Below, in pieces: positions 31,437-37,680 of a DNA stretch of 38,178 bases; positions within the stretch are counted from its first letter, which is position 1, and the number at the start of each line of letters is the position of its first letter. The DNA is from a virus. The notes under the pieces are model-generated. The model made no database searches. It saw nothing but the letters and a program-made list of their open reading frames with translations, and had not been told where the DNA came from. A program made the position numbers and the translations under genes. The DNA is taken from IMG/VR virus record IMGVR_UViG_3300042314_000570, positions 1-38,178 of that record; one strand, 5' to 3'.

Positions 31437-31511
31437 GGAGCATTCGTCTATCGGTTAGGACATTAGGTTTTCATCCTAAGAAGAGGAGTTCGATTCTCCT
31501 ATGCTCTTCCA
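31437..31511 (+). tRNA. tRNA-Glu (TTC)
   Basis: Acceptor GGAGCAT pairs with ATGCTCT; stem TTAGG/CCTAA, loop TTTTCAT gives TTC; CCA encoded. Confidence 0.92.
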
Positions 31512-31776
31512 AAGAATCCCGTTACTATTTTCGTTAAAATAGCGTTTGAATAGCGATAGAGTTCCGGTGGCAGAAGACCGTTAGCGAGGGAAATCCTCTG
31601 AATCTGATAGGCAGTATCTCTCTGCACACAGACGTTAGAATAAAAGAGATGGACAGAGTAACCGCTCAATTAAGGGCTTGTGTGGAAACAAGTAGCTTAT
31701 ACTAATTTTTGAGTTACATCGCCCTGATACTTCTCTCAGTAATGAGACACTAGGTCTTGCAACCGTAACTCATCTT
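31512..31776 (+). ncRNA. Structured spacer RNA before tRNA-Tyr
   Basis: No ORF. Hairpins: CTATTTT-CGTT-AAAATAG (31525-31542), GAGG-GAAAT-CCTC, CTTGT-GTGGAA-ACAAG, and a long-range GAGTTAC (31711-31717)/GTAACTC (31765-31771) pairing that ends five bases before tRNA-Tyr. Confidence 0.45.
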
Positions 31777-31862
31777 GGAGATGTAGGAAAATTGGTAACC
31801 CCAGGAGACTGTAAATCTTCCGCCTTATGGCACTGTTGGTTCAACTCCAACCGTCTCCACCA
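31777..31862 (+). tRNA. tRNA-Tyr (GTA)
   Basis: Class II tRNA; acceptor GGAGATG pairs with CGTCTCC; loop CTGTAAA gives GTA; CCA encoded. Confidence 0.92.
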
Positions 31863-31867
31863 AAAAT

Positions 31868-31926
31868 ATAGGAGAGTCGCTGGGCAGGCGTACTCTTAAA
31901 CTACCTAGGCCAAAGGGGTGTCCTAT
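31868..31926. repeat. Inverted repeat before tRNA-Asp
   Basis: ATAGGA (31868-31873) and TCCTAT (31921-31926), with inner GAGT/ACTC arms; the tRNA begins nine bases later. Could be a processing leader or a decayed tRNA. Confidence 0.4.
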
Positions 31927-31935
31927 TCTGTATCA

Positions 31936-32010
31936 GGTCTCAAAGTGTTCACGGACGCATACATGCCTGTCACGCATGAGGAGCGGGATCGTTACCCGCT
32001 GGGACCGCCA
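31936..32010 (+). tRNA. tRNA-Asp (GTC)
   Basis: Acceptor GGTCTCA pairs with TGGGACC; loop CTGTCAC gives GTC; T loop ATCGTTA is atypical; CCA encoded. Confidence 0.87.
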
Positions 32011-32070
32011 AGTTAGTTGACCATATTATTTGACTACAATAATTGTATGATATATAATGATAACAATAAT

Positions 32071-32155
32071 GCGAGTGTGGAGAAATCGGTATACTCTCCA
32101 GACTTAAAATCTGGCGTCGCAAGGCATGGCGGTTCGACCCCGCCCACTCGCACCA
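32071..32155 (+). tRNA. tRNA-Leu (TAA)
   Basis: Class II; acceptor GCGAGTG pairs with CACTCGC; stem CCAGA/TCTGG, loop CTTAAAA gives TAA; CCA encoded. Confidence 0.93.
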
Positions 32156-32185
32156 AAATAGAAGGTTAGAGCAATGAACTTTAGG

Positions 32186-32193
32186 ACTAAATA
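32186..32193 (+). promoter_or_regulatory. Late-like box ACTAAATA 5 nt from ATG
   Basis: Keeps the TAAATA core; five bases before the endonuclease ATG at 32199; no Shine-Dalgarno. Confidence 0.4.
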
Positions 32194-32198
32194 CATTT

Positions 32199-32813
32199 AT
32201 GTTAAAATGTAATTTTTGTAACCGTGATAAAAAATCACCCAACAGTAAGGCTCAACACGAACTGTATTGTAAATCTAATCCTGATGCTAAAGTTAAAAAA
32301 GCATCAATGGGGATGTTAGGGAAACAAGGTAGTAATCAGTTTATTAAAGGTACTGCTACTCCTATGACGGAAACAGGTAGAGATATCATTCGTAATTCAA
32401 ATCGTAATAGAGTTTGGTCTGATGAATCCAAAAACAAACTGTCATTAAGTATGAAACAAGCAGTTGAAAATAATCCAGAAGCATACTCATCTTCTAATAG
32501 AGGAAGAGTAAAACAGATTATTTTTAATGGGATGAAGTTTCAAGGGAACTGGGAACTTAATTTTTATAAATGGTGTCTTGCTAATAATATTCCTTGTATT
32601 AGAAATACAAAAGGATTTCCGTATGAGTGGAATGGCACTAGAACATATTTTCCTGATTTCTATTTACCTGAAAAAAAGGTATATGTAGAAGTCAAAGGAT
32701 ATAAAACTGAACGAGATACAGCAAAGTGGGGACAATTCCCAGAACAGTTATTAGTAGTTCAAAAACAAGATATAATAAATATTCAACGAAATAACTTTGA
32801 GTTGATTATTTAA
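32199..32813 (+). CDS. Vsr-like (PD-(D/E)XK) homing endonuclease
   Basis: A 204-residue protein. N-terminal zinc finger CNFCNRDKKS...HELYC, then a linker with NUMOD-like GKQGSNQFIKG, and a C-terminal nuclease: FQGNWELNFYKWCL, then YFPDFYLPEKKVYVEVKGYK, with Asp and Glu-x-Lys of a PD-(D/E)XK/Vsr-type active site. Phages use such Vsr-like proteins as homing endonucleases. It lies between tRNA-Leu and tRNA-Ile2 and has a late-like box five nt from its ATG. Confidence 0.85.
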   Translation: MLKCNFCNRDKKSPNSKAQHELYCKSNPDAKVKKASMGMLGKQGSNQFIKGTATPMTETGRDIIRNSNRNRVWSDESKNKLSLSMKQAVENNPEAYSSSNRGRVKQIIFNGMKFQGNWELNFYKWCLANNIPCIRNTKGFPYEWNGTRTYFPDFYLPEKKVYVEVKGYKTERDTAKWGQFPEQLLVVQKQDIINIQRNNFELII

Positions 32814-32818
32814 TTATT

Positions 32819-32896
32819 GCCTCTATAGCACAATTGGTTAGTTGCAAGCGACTCATAATCGCTAGGTTCCTGGTTCGAGTCCAGGTGGAGGCACCA
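32819..32896 (+). tRNA. tRNA-Ile2 (CAT), probable lysidine-type
   Basis: Anticodon arm GCGACTCATAATCGCT is identical to that of E. coli tRNA-Ile2, which reads AUA after TilS modification of C34. Acceptor GCCTCTA/TGGAGGC, CCA encoded. Elongator Met is the alternative. Confidence 0.75.
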
Positions 32897-32904
32897 TCTA
32901 AATA

Positions 32905-32996
32905 GGAGACGTGGCCGAGTGGCCTAAGGCAGCAGGTTGCTAACCTGTCGTATGTGGTAACACGTACCGTGAGTTCGAATCTCACCGTCTCCACCA
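32905..32996 (+). tRNA. tRNA-Ser (GCT)
   Basis: Class II with long variable arm; acceptor GGAGACG/CGTCTCC; loop TTGCTAA gives GCT; CCA encoded. Confidence 0.93.
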
Positions 32997-33298
32997 GAAC
33001 GTTCCGGGTGTCTCCGGATACTGTGACCCGCAGGATGAGAAGTACTGTGACAAGTACGGGTGGTAGTCTTTAAACCCAAAGGCCGCTAGCAATGCGAGAA
33101 CGGTCCCTGTCGGGAAGCGGGTGGAAGGAGTGTGTGATGGGTATGATAGCGTCATATCTTGATACTCTATAATTACCGCCGGGGGATGCAGAGCAGATTG
33201 AAGCATATTGATATTTGGTCGTAGCGGTTCATTGAACTTTAGTACATACCGAGGATGTTAGTGTGTTTCAATATGCTTTTTTATGCACAAATAAATGA
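32997..33298 (+). ncRNA. Gene-free structured stretch ending in a terminator
   Basis: No credible ORF. Hairpins TCCGG/CCGGA (33003-33018) and GTACT-GTGACA-AGTAC (33042-33057), a GC-rich middle, then the long terminator-like pair at 33201-33278. Either a spacer RNA of the tRNA transcript or a separate small RNA. Confidence 0.45.
33201..33282 (+). terminator. Long-loop terminator-like inverted repeat
   Basis: AAGCATATTGA (33201-33211) and TCAATATGCTT (33268-33278) followed by a run of T. Ends the rightward tRNA transcript just before two leftward genes. The 56-nt loop is long for an intrinsic terminator. Confidence 0.45.
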
Positions 33299-33736
33299 TT
33301 ATGTTATGCTAATAGCAACTCTAACTTTATCAGGTTCAATTCCATGAACACCGTGTAACATGCCCGTATTAATACGATGCCATCTTTTTAGTTCAAGCTG
33401 TTCAATTTGCAATGGTTTGTAGTTTTCATTATATACGATAGTTTTAACATTTTTTCCTCCTGTATCTAACAAATAGTTATAGGCATTAATTCTGTTACCG
33501 TTATCTACATGTATAGGTAAACCGTTATATATTAATTGATATTGTGGATATATTTTATATTCAACTATAGATTGTAACCATTCTGCCAAATCATCATTAA
33601 CATTTCTAGTTTTGAAAAAGTTATATTCAGCCGGTACTGTACTATAAGCTTTAGGTGGCTTATTAATGATATCCGTAATAGATTCAATTAAGTTTTCGGG
33701 TACCGGTGGTAAATCTAAGTATTCTATATATTTCAT
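33299..33736 (-). CDS. Small 2OG-oxygenase-like protein (copy B)
   Basis: A 145-residue protein with the core of a double-stranded beta-helix oxygenase: GLPIHVDNGNRINAYNYLL (HxD), RWHRINTGMLHGVHG (distal His) and KVRVAISIT (Arg). It resembles its upstream neighbour, with which it overlaps by 4 nt (ATGA), so the pair are diverged tandem copies. Short for the family, so it may be inactive, a binding protein, or act on a small target. Confidence 0.55.
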   Translation of the reverse strand: MKYIEYLDLPPVPENLIESITDIINKPPKAYSTVPAEYNFFKTRNVNDDLAEWLQSIVEYKIYPQYQLIYNGLPIHVDNGNRINAYNYLLDTGGKNVKTIVYNENYKPLQIEQLELKRWHRINTGMLHGVHGIEPDKVRVAISIT

Positions 33737-34278
33737 TGAAATAAGTAATCCAAGTTAATTTCTTTTTTTAATCTGATTAATAATGTAATGCGTGGTAAAT
33801 CGTTAATGTTAGTTACATTATGTACCTCTTTGACTTTTATGACATGTGGAGTGGTCATTTCTAATTTATCTTGTAATACACATTCAGTAGGATTAAAACT
33901 ATAATAGTCTATAATCTTGTTATATGCAACATATGATTTCTTTACAGGTTCTTTATCTGTTTTGTAAAAATTAACAAAAGTATTTTTACAATTTAGTATT
34001 GGTATATTAAAACTATAAAGACTATTACCACTATCAATATGTATAGGTGTGCCGTATGTTTTGTTAATTACATAAAAACCAAACGAATGAACATATTGTG
34101 ACCAGTTCATATTATCTAATTCAGATTTTAATTCTGGTATATCAAAAAATAATTTTAGATTATCAGGTATATAGAATAAGTTTTCTTTACTTGATAATTC
34201 AGTTTTAGGAAATACATCAAAAATCTTTTCTTGAATGATTTTAATATTTTCTAAATAGATAGGTGAATAATATTTCAT
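33733..34278 (-). CDS. 2OG-oxygenase-like protein (copy A)
   Basis: A 181-residue protein with GTPIHIDSGNSLYSFNIPIL (HxD followed by beta strands), VHNVTNINDLPRITLLIRL (candidate distal His and Arg). Same pattern as the gene after it. The start is set at ATG 34278, four nt after an exact late box; the longer frame runs into tRNA-Cys. The spacing of metal ligands fits the 2OG-Fe(II) superfamily, but no family name can be given. Confidence 0.55.
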   Translation of the reverse strand: MKYYSPIYLENIKIIQEKIFDVFPKTELSSKENLFYIPDNLKLFFDIPELKSELDNMNWSQYVHSFGFYVINKTYGTPIHIDSGNSLYSFNIPILNCKNTFVNFYKTDKEPVKKSYVAYNKIIDYYSFNPTECVLQDKLEMTTPHVIKVKEVHNVTNINDLPRITLLIRLKKEINLDYLFQ

Positions 34279-34282
34279 AATG

Positions 34283-34290
34283 TATTTATA
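34283..34290 (-). promoter_or_regulatory. T4-like late promoter TATAAATA 4 nt from ATG
   Basis: Exact box on the minus strand, wedged between tRNA-Cys (starts 34292) and the ATG at 34278. Confidence 0.6.
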
Positions 34291-34291
34291 T

Positions 34292-34369
34292 GCACAGGTG
34301 GCAGAGTGGTCAAATGCGACGGATTGCAAATCCGTAAAACCGTGAGTTCAAATCTCACTCTGTGCTCCA
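34292..34369 (+). tRNA. tRNA-Cys (GCA)
   Basis: Acceptor GCACAGG pairs with TCTGTGC; stem ACGGA/TCCGT, loop TTGCAAA gives GCA; CCA encoded. Confidence 0.9.
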
Positions 34370-34374
34370 AAGTT

Positions 34375-34449
34375 GCGGGATTAACTCAGGGGTAGAGTGT
34401 CAGCCTTCCAAGCTGTTCGTCAGCGGTTCGAATCCGCTATCCCGCTCCA
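34375..34449 (+). tRNA. tRNA-Gly (TCC)
   Basis: Acceptor GCGGGAT/ATCCCGC; loop CTTCCAA gives TCC; CCA encoded. The minus-strand HNH gene ends inside it. Confidence 0.92.
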
Positions 34450-34715
34450 ATTCTATTTAAAATGTTCATTGCTCTGGTTCTTAACTGTTCAGTAAATTCT
34501 GATTCAGTTAAAGTACCCTTAGCAAGATTACATTTTCTACAAGTTACTTGAAGATTGTTATAAGTGGTTTCTCCACCTTTAGATTCAGCAATAACATGAT
34601 CCATGTGTATTTCTTTATCGGACAAGTCTTCATCACAATAGACACACCATTTGCCGTCCCTTTCAATAACTCTACGGCGTAGGTTAAGAGGGATGTGTTG
34701 TTTCTTTTTAAACAT
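34437..34715 (-). CDS. Small HNH endonuclease
   Basis: A 92-residue minimal HNH nuclease: CVYCDEDLSDKEIHMDHVIA, ESKGGETTYNNLQVTCRKC, NLAKG, with two CxxC zinc pairs and the H-N-H residues. Nearly the whole protein is the nuclease core plus a basic N-terminus (MFKKKQHIPLNLRRR). I take ATG 34715, five nt after a late-like box. It ends with a TAG inside the antisense of tRNA-Gly. Confidence 0.88.
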   Translation of the reverse strand: MFKKKQHIPLNLRRRVIERDGKWCVYCDEDLSDKEIHMDHVIAESKGGETTYNNLQVTCRKCNLAKGTLTESEFTEQLRTRAMNILNRIGAG

Positions 34716-34720
34716 GAAAA

Positions 34721-34728
34721 TATTTATT
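34721..34728 (-). promoter_or_regulatory. Late-like box AATAAATA 5 nt from ATG
   Basis: Minus strand, one mismatch to the consensus, five bases before the HNH ATG. Confidence 0.45.
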
Positions 34729-34742
34729 CGGGAAAACAAGTA

Positions 34743-34771
34743 TTGACAGATAAATAATTCTCTGTTATAAT
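34743..34771 (+). promoter_or_regulatory. Sigma70-type consensus promoter for tRNA block
   Basis: TTGACA, 17-bp spacer, TATAAT: perfect consensus. Start expected near 34778, about 20 nt before tRNA-Leu. Confidence 0.8.
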
Positions 34772-34777
34772 AACATT

Positions 34778-34789
34778 TGTTCTTTAAAA
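34778..34789 (+). promoter_or_regulatory. boxA-like element at transcript start
   Basis: TGTTCTTTAAAA, matching rRNA-leader boxA, between the promoter and tRNA-Leu(TAG). Shared with the leader at 31044. Confidence 0.45.
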
Positions 34790-34796
34790 GGTTAAT

Positions 34797-34881
34797 GCGT
34801 TTGTGATGTAATTGGTAGCCATGCGGGTCTTAGAAGCCCGTGCCGAAAGGCGTGTCAGTTCGAGTCTGACCAGACGCACCA
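34797..34881 (+). tRNA. tRNA-Leu (TAG)
   Basis: Class II; acceptor GCGTTTG/CAGACGC; loop CTTAGAA gives TAG, reading CTA/CTN codons; not an amber suppressor. CCA encoded. Confidence 0.93.
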
Positions 34882-34891
34882 AAAGAATATT

Positions 34892-34967
34892 GGGGGTGTA
34901 GCTCAGTTGGGAGAGCGGCTGGTTTGCAACCAGTAGGTCGCAGGTTCGATCCCTGTCTCCTCCACCA
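34892..34967 (+). tRNA. tRNA-Ala (TGC)
   Basis: Acceptor GGGGGTG with CTCCTCC; loop TTTGCAA gives TGC; CCA encoded. One T-T mismatch in the acceptor. Confidence 0.92.
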
Positions 34968-35020
34968 AGATCACCATTACACACGGTGTATACTATGATA
35001 AGTAGTGTGTAAACGAATTA

Positions 35021-35095
35021 CGCGGGGTGGAGAAGTAGTAACTCATCAGGCTCATAACCTGAAGATCGGCGGTGCGAATCCGTCCCCCGCATCCA
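35021..35095 (+). tRNA. Initiator tRNA-fMet (CAT)
   Basis: CGCGGGG ... CCCCGCA shows the C1-A72 mismatch that marks initiators, with GGTGGAG as in E. coli fMet; loop CTCATAA. The anticodon stem is TCAGG/CCTGA, so only two of the three usual G:C pairs are kept. Confidence 0.92.
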
Positions 35096-35109
35096 AATAG
35101 GAGAATTAT

Positions 35110-35259
35110 ATGCCAATGTATGAAACAACAGTAAGAACACCACAAGGTGAAAAGAAAGAAAAAGTCTTTGCGCCTAATGTACAAGAAGCTAAAAAGCTTT
35201 TTGAACAAACATATGGTCCACGAAATGTTCCATTCATACCGCATATAATACCAAGTTAA
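35110..35259 (+). CDS. Small hypothetical protein (49 aa)
   Basis: A 49-codon ORF between fMet and Pro tRNAs with AGGAG six nt before the ATG. MPMYETTVRTPQGEKKEKVF suggests beta strands, then VQEAKKLFEQTYG a helix, and a Pro-rich end. Similar short proteins are common in T4-like phage tRNA regions. Function unknown. Confidence 0.65.
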   Translation: MPMYETTVRTPQGEKKEKVFAPNVQEAKKLFEQTYGPRNVPFIPHIIPS

Positions 35260-35261
35260 TT

Positions 35262-35338
35262 CGGAGTGTGGCGCAGTCTGGTAGCGCACCTGGTTTGGGA
35301 CCAGGGGGTCCAAGGTTCGAATCCTTGTACTCCGACCA
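35262..35338 (+). tRNA. tRNA-Pro (TGG)
   Basis: Acceptor CGGAGTG/TACTCCG; loop TTTGGGA gives TGG; CCA encoded. Confidence 0.93.
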
Positions 35339-35363
35339 ATCATTTTTTAAAAGAGGAAATAGT

Positions 35364-35531
35364 ATGACATGTAGAGGTTATGATTCAAGGGCAGTTAAAA
35401 TCCCTAAAGCAGTTAAACGTGCGGCAACGCTAATTCGTGATGCACATGTGCGTGGGGATTTTATTCGTAGTTATGTTGAGATTGAAAAAAGCAATTCACG
35501 CACAAGTTCTCGTAAGGATAATAGTAAATGA
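35364..35531 (+). CDS. Small basic hypothetical protein (55 aa)
   Basis: Start at 35364 after AGAGGAAA; the longer frame runs through tRNA-Pro and is not real. The protein is strongly basic (VKIPKAVKRAATLIRDAHVR, then a Ser/Arg/Lys tail), suggesting nucleic-acid binding. ATGA overlap with the next gene, so the two are co-translated. Function unknown. Confidence 0.65.
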   Translation: MTCRGYDSRAVKIPKAVKRAATLIRDAHVRGDFIRSYVEIEKSNSRTSSRKDNSK

Positions 35532-35707
35532 CTAAAGGTAGCTTACCAAGACCCTATAGTGTTGATTTAAAAACGTTTAATAACAACTGGGATAATATCT
35601 TTCGTAAGCCTGATCCAAGAATACTTGAGGATCAAAAGAATGAAGATGAAGCGTTTGACAATATTGTTAAACAAACAGAAGTAAAAGATAGTAACCAGGG
35701 TGGTTAA
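35528..35707 (+). CDS. Small hypothetical protein (59 aa)
   Basis: Overlaps the previous gene by ATGA. Product MTKGSLPRPYSVDLKTFNNN then an acidic helical tail. No motif recognised. Ends 10 nt before tRNA-Val. Confidence 0.6.
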   Translation: MTKGSLPRPYSVDLKTFNNNWDNIFRKPDPRILEDQKNEDEAFDNIVKQTEVKDSNQGG

Positions 35708-35717
35708 ATAGAATAAC

Positions 35718-35792
35718 GCATCGTTAACTCAGTGGTAGAGTAGCGCCTTTACACGGCGAATGTCGGGAGTTCGACCCTCTCACGATGCACCA
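35718..35792 (+). tRNA. tRNA-Val (TAC)
   Basis: Acceptor GCATCGT pairs with ACGATGC; loop TTTACAC gives TAC; CCA encoded. Confidence 0.92.
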
Positions 35793-35806
35793 AACAAAGG
35801 AAAAAT

Positions 35807-36028
35807 ATGTCACAAAGCAGAGCAAGATATACAAGTGAAGAAGCCGCAAACATGGTCGGTAATCGTTTTGATTTAGTTCTTATCGCCTCACAGCGTGTAA
35901 GAGAATTAAAGCGAGGACATCGTTCAATGCTTACTACTAAATCAGGACCAATGGTTACTGCATTAGAAGAAATTGAACAAGGACTTGTTGGTAGAGAATA
36001 TCTAAAACGTATTAGAAAGAATTTGTAA
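35807..36028 (+). CDS. rpoZ: RNA polymerase omega subunit homologue
   Basis: A 73-residue protein matching bacterial RpoZ along its length: ARYTSEEAANMVGNRFDLVL (bacterial ARVTVEDAxxxIGNRFDLVL), IASQRVRELKRGHRSM and VTALEEIEQGL. Omega chaperones beta-prime in the core enzyme. A phage copy could replace host omega and tune ppGpp response or favour late sigma binding; that is inference. It lacks the variable C-terminal tail of the E. coli protein. AAAGGA before the ATG; flanked by tRNA-Val and tRNA-Trp. Confidence 0.9.
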   Translation: MSQSRARYTSEEAANMVGNRFDLVLIASQRVRELKRGHRSMLTTKSGPMVTALEEIEQGLVGREYLKRIRKNL

Positions 36029-36033
36029 ACAAT

Positions 36034-36107
36034 ATCTCTCTAGTGTAATGGCAGCATACCGGTCTCCAAAACCGTTAGTCAAGGTTCGAATCCTTGGAGG
36101 GATGCCA
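36034..36107 (+). tRNA. tRNA-Trp (CCA)
   Basis: Acceptor ATCTCTC/GAGGGAT; loop CTCCAAA gives CCA; CCA end encoded. Last tRNA of the array. Confidence 0.92.
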
Positions 36108-36121
36108 AATAAAGGAATAAT

Positions 36122-36721
36122 ATGCCCGCAGTATTTTTAACAAGTGACACACACTTCGGGCATACCGGAGTTTGTAGATTCACAAACAGTGATGGTTCAA
36201 AGATGCGACCATGGACTGATCCAGATGAGATGGATGAAGAAATGGTTAAGCGTTGGAATGAAACAGTACGACCTAACGACAAAGTTTATCACTTGGGTGA
36301 TGTTGTCATTAACCGCAAAGCATTGAAGATTATGAGTCGCTTAAACGGTGACAAAGTGTTGATTCGTGGTAACCATGATATCTTCCGTGACGATGAATAT
36401 AGATTATACTTCCGTGAATTACGTGCTTATCACGTGATGAACGGAATGATATTAAGCCATATACCAATTCATACTGAATCGTTAGGAAGATTTGGTACTA
36501 ACATTCACGGTCACTTACATGCTAATCGTGTAAAGAAAGAAGTTGAAACATTACATGAGTTTGGCGTTCGTGGTAGTAGACATTACATTGATGTACGTTA
36601 TCATTGCGTATGTGTTGAGCATACAGATTATAGACCCATACTGTTTGAAGATGTTATAAAACGTATTGAAAGTGAAGGTGGTAGTGTTGGATTTAAAAAC
36701 GGTAATGGACCTACAATGTAA
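36122..36721 (+). CDS. Calcineurin-like metallophosphoesterase
   Basis: A 199-residue phosphoesterase with the ordered motifs SDTHFGH (9-15 region), HLGDVV, RGNHDIF, MILSHIPIH and NIHGHLHANR, giving all di-metal ligands. Such small phage enzymes act on phosphomonoesters or cyclic nucleotides; the substrate cannot be told. AAAGGA precedes the ATG, 14 nt after tRNA-Trp, so it is probably read from the tRNA transcript. Confidence 0.92.
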   Translation: MPAVFLTSDTHFGHTGVCRFTNSDGSKMRPWTDPDEMDEEMVKRWNETVRPNDKVYHLGDVVINRKALKIMSRLNGDKVLIRGNHDIFRDDEYRLYFRELRAYHVMNGMILSHIPIHTESLGRFGTNIHGHLHANRVKKEVETLHEFGVRGSRHYIDVRYHCVCVEHTDYRPILFEDVIKRIESEGGSVGFKNGNGPTM

Positions 36722-36729
36722 ATTAAAGG

Positions 36730-36758
36730 TTGACAATAATACCGTAATGTATTATAAT
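36730..36758 (+). promoter_or_regulatory. Perfect sigma70 promoter
   Basis: TTGACA, exact 17-bp spacer, TATAAT, 28 nt before the lipoprotein ATG. Would be active with host polymerase alone, so early or prophage-like expression is possible. Confidence 0.8.
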
Positions 36759-36786
36759 AAGTTTTAATCAATACTTATTAAGTTTT

Positions 36787-37680
36787 ATGAAAAAGCATAT
36801 TACTCTTGCCCTTTTTTCAATAACATTGCTTGCAGGATGCGGGGGTGGCTCATCTGCTTCCCCTACAATTATTGAACCACCTATAATTAATGGTAACATT
36901 GTTACAACCGATCTGTCTCGCCAATCGGTTAGGGGAGTATCATGTGATTTGTTCAATAGTGATATTTCTGATGTTGCAAAATTTAAACTTTTTCAATTAG
37001 GCAACATACAGTCCTATCATTGTTTACAGGCACATAAATCAGATGGACATCCTACAAAATCTGGTGATTATGCTTATAGATTTGAGTTGCGTCCTGAGGA
37101 TTGTACTTGGAATACAAGTCACAATGATTGTATTAATGATAGAAGTAGGACTGAAATTGAAGATGATACCGGTGGAATTAATGTATATAATAAAGAAATA
37201 GTATGGGACTTTTGGATGTACATTCCGGAACAACCTAGATTTAAACCAGTAGGATCAGGACATTTATTTGTATCACAGCTATTAACAATGTCAACTACTA
37301 GATGCTGTTTAAACTATTTTGGATTTGCACAGATACTAATTTCTAGTGAAAATAAATTAGCTGTTCGCCCTCTAAATGAATTTTCATTTACATCAGCCGC
37401 TGATACGTATCCTACAGTTGATATCAATGCCATTGACAATCCGTACAATCAGTGGATTAATATACGTTATGAAATAAAAACATCTATGTATAGTGACGGG
37501 TACAGTCGTGTTAAAATTAACGGAAATACTATACTAAACACTACTGGGCCAAATGTGTTAGATAAAGATTTGCGAGTAATGTTGCGGTTAGGTTTATATA
37601 ATGGATCTAAGTCAAAGACAAGAGAGCCGTATAATACACAAGTAATCTATTATGATAGTATCACTAAGTCAATTAAATAA
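36787..37680 (+). CDS. Polysaccharide-lyase-like secreted lipoprotein
   Basis: A 297-residue lipoprotein. Signal with lipobox LLAGC at about 15-19, followed by a Gly/Ser-rich linker, so the mature protein is lipid-anchored. The rest resembles the heparin-lyase/alginate-lyase-like jelly-roll family: YRFELRPEDC, DRSRTEIEDD, IVWDFWMYIP, and RVMLRLGLYNGS near the C-terminus. It would degrade or bind an acidic polysaccharide at the cell surface. It has its own sigma70 promoter and a strong terminator, a self-contained moron-like unit. No clear Shine-Dalgarno. Confidence 0.78.
   Translation: MKKHITLALFSITLLAGCGGGSSASPTIIEPPIINGNIVTTDLSRQSVRGVSCDLFNSDISDVAKFKLFQLGNIQSYHCLQAHKSDGHPTKSGDYAYRFELRPEDCTWNTSHNDCINDRSRTEIEDDTGGINVYNKEIVWDFWMYIPEQPRFKPVGSGHLFVSQLLTMSTTRCCLNYFGFAQILISSENKLAVRPLNEFSFTSAADTYPTVDINAIDNPYNQWINIRYEIKTSMYSDGYSRVKINGNTILNTTGPNVLDKDLRVMLRLGLYNGSKSKTREPYNTQVIYYDSITKSIK

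Noticed and set aside
31868-31926. An extra tRNA gene
   Set aside because: Terminal arms pair but there is no T loop GTTCRA motif and no usable anticodon arm.
34797-34881. tRNA with anticodon TAG as an amber suppressor
   Set aside because: A suppressor of UAG needs anticodon CTA; this is an ordinary tRNA-Leu reading CTN codons.
36079-36282. Minus-strand ORF over the phosphoesterase start
   Set aside because: Antisense shadow of tRNA-Trp and a clear metallophosphoesterase.
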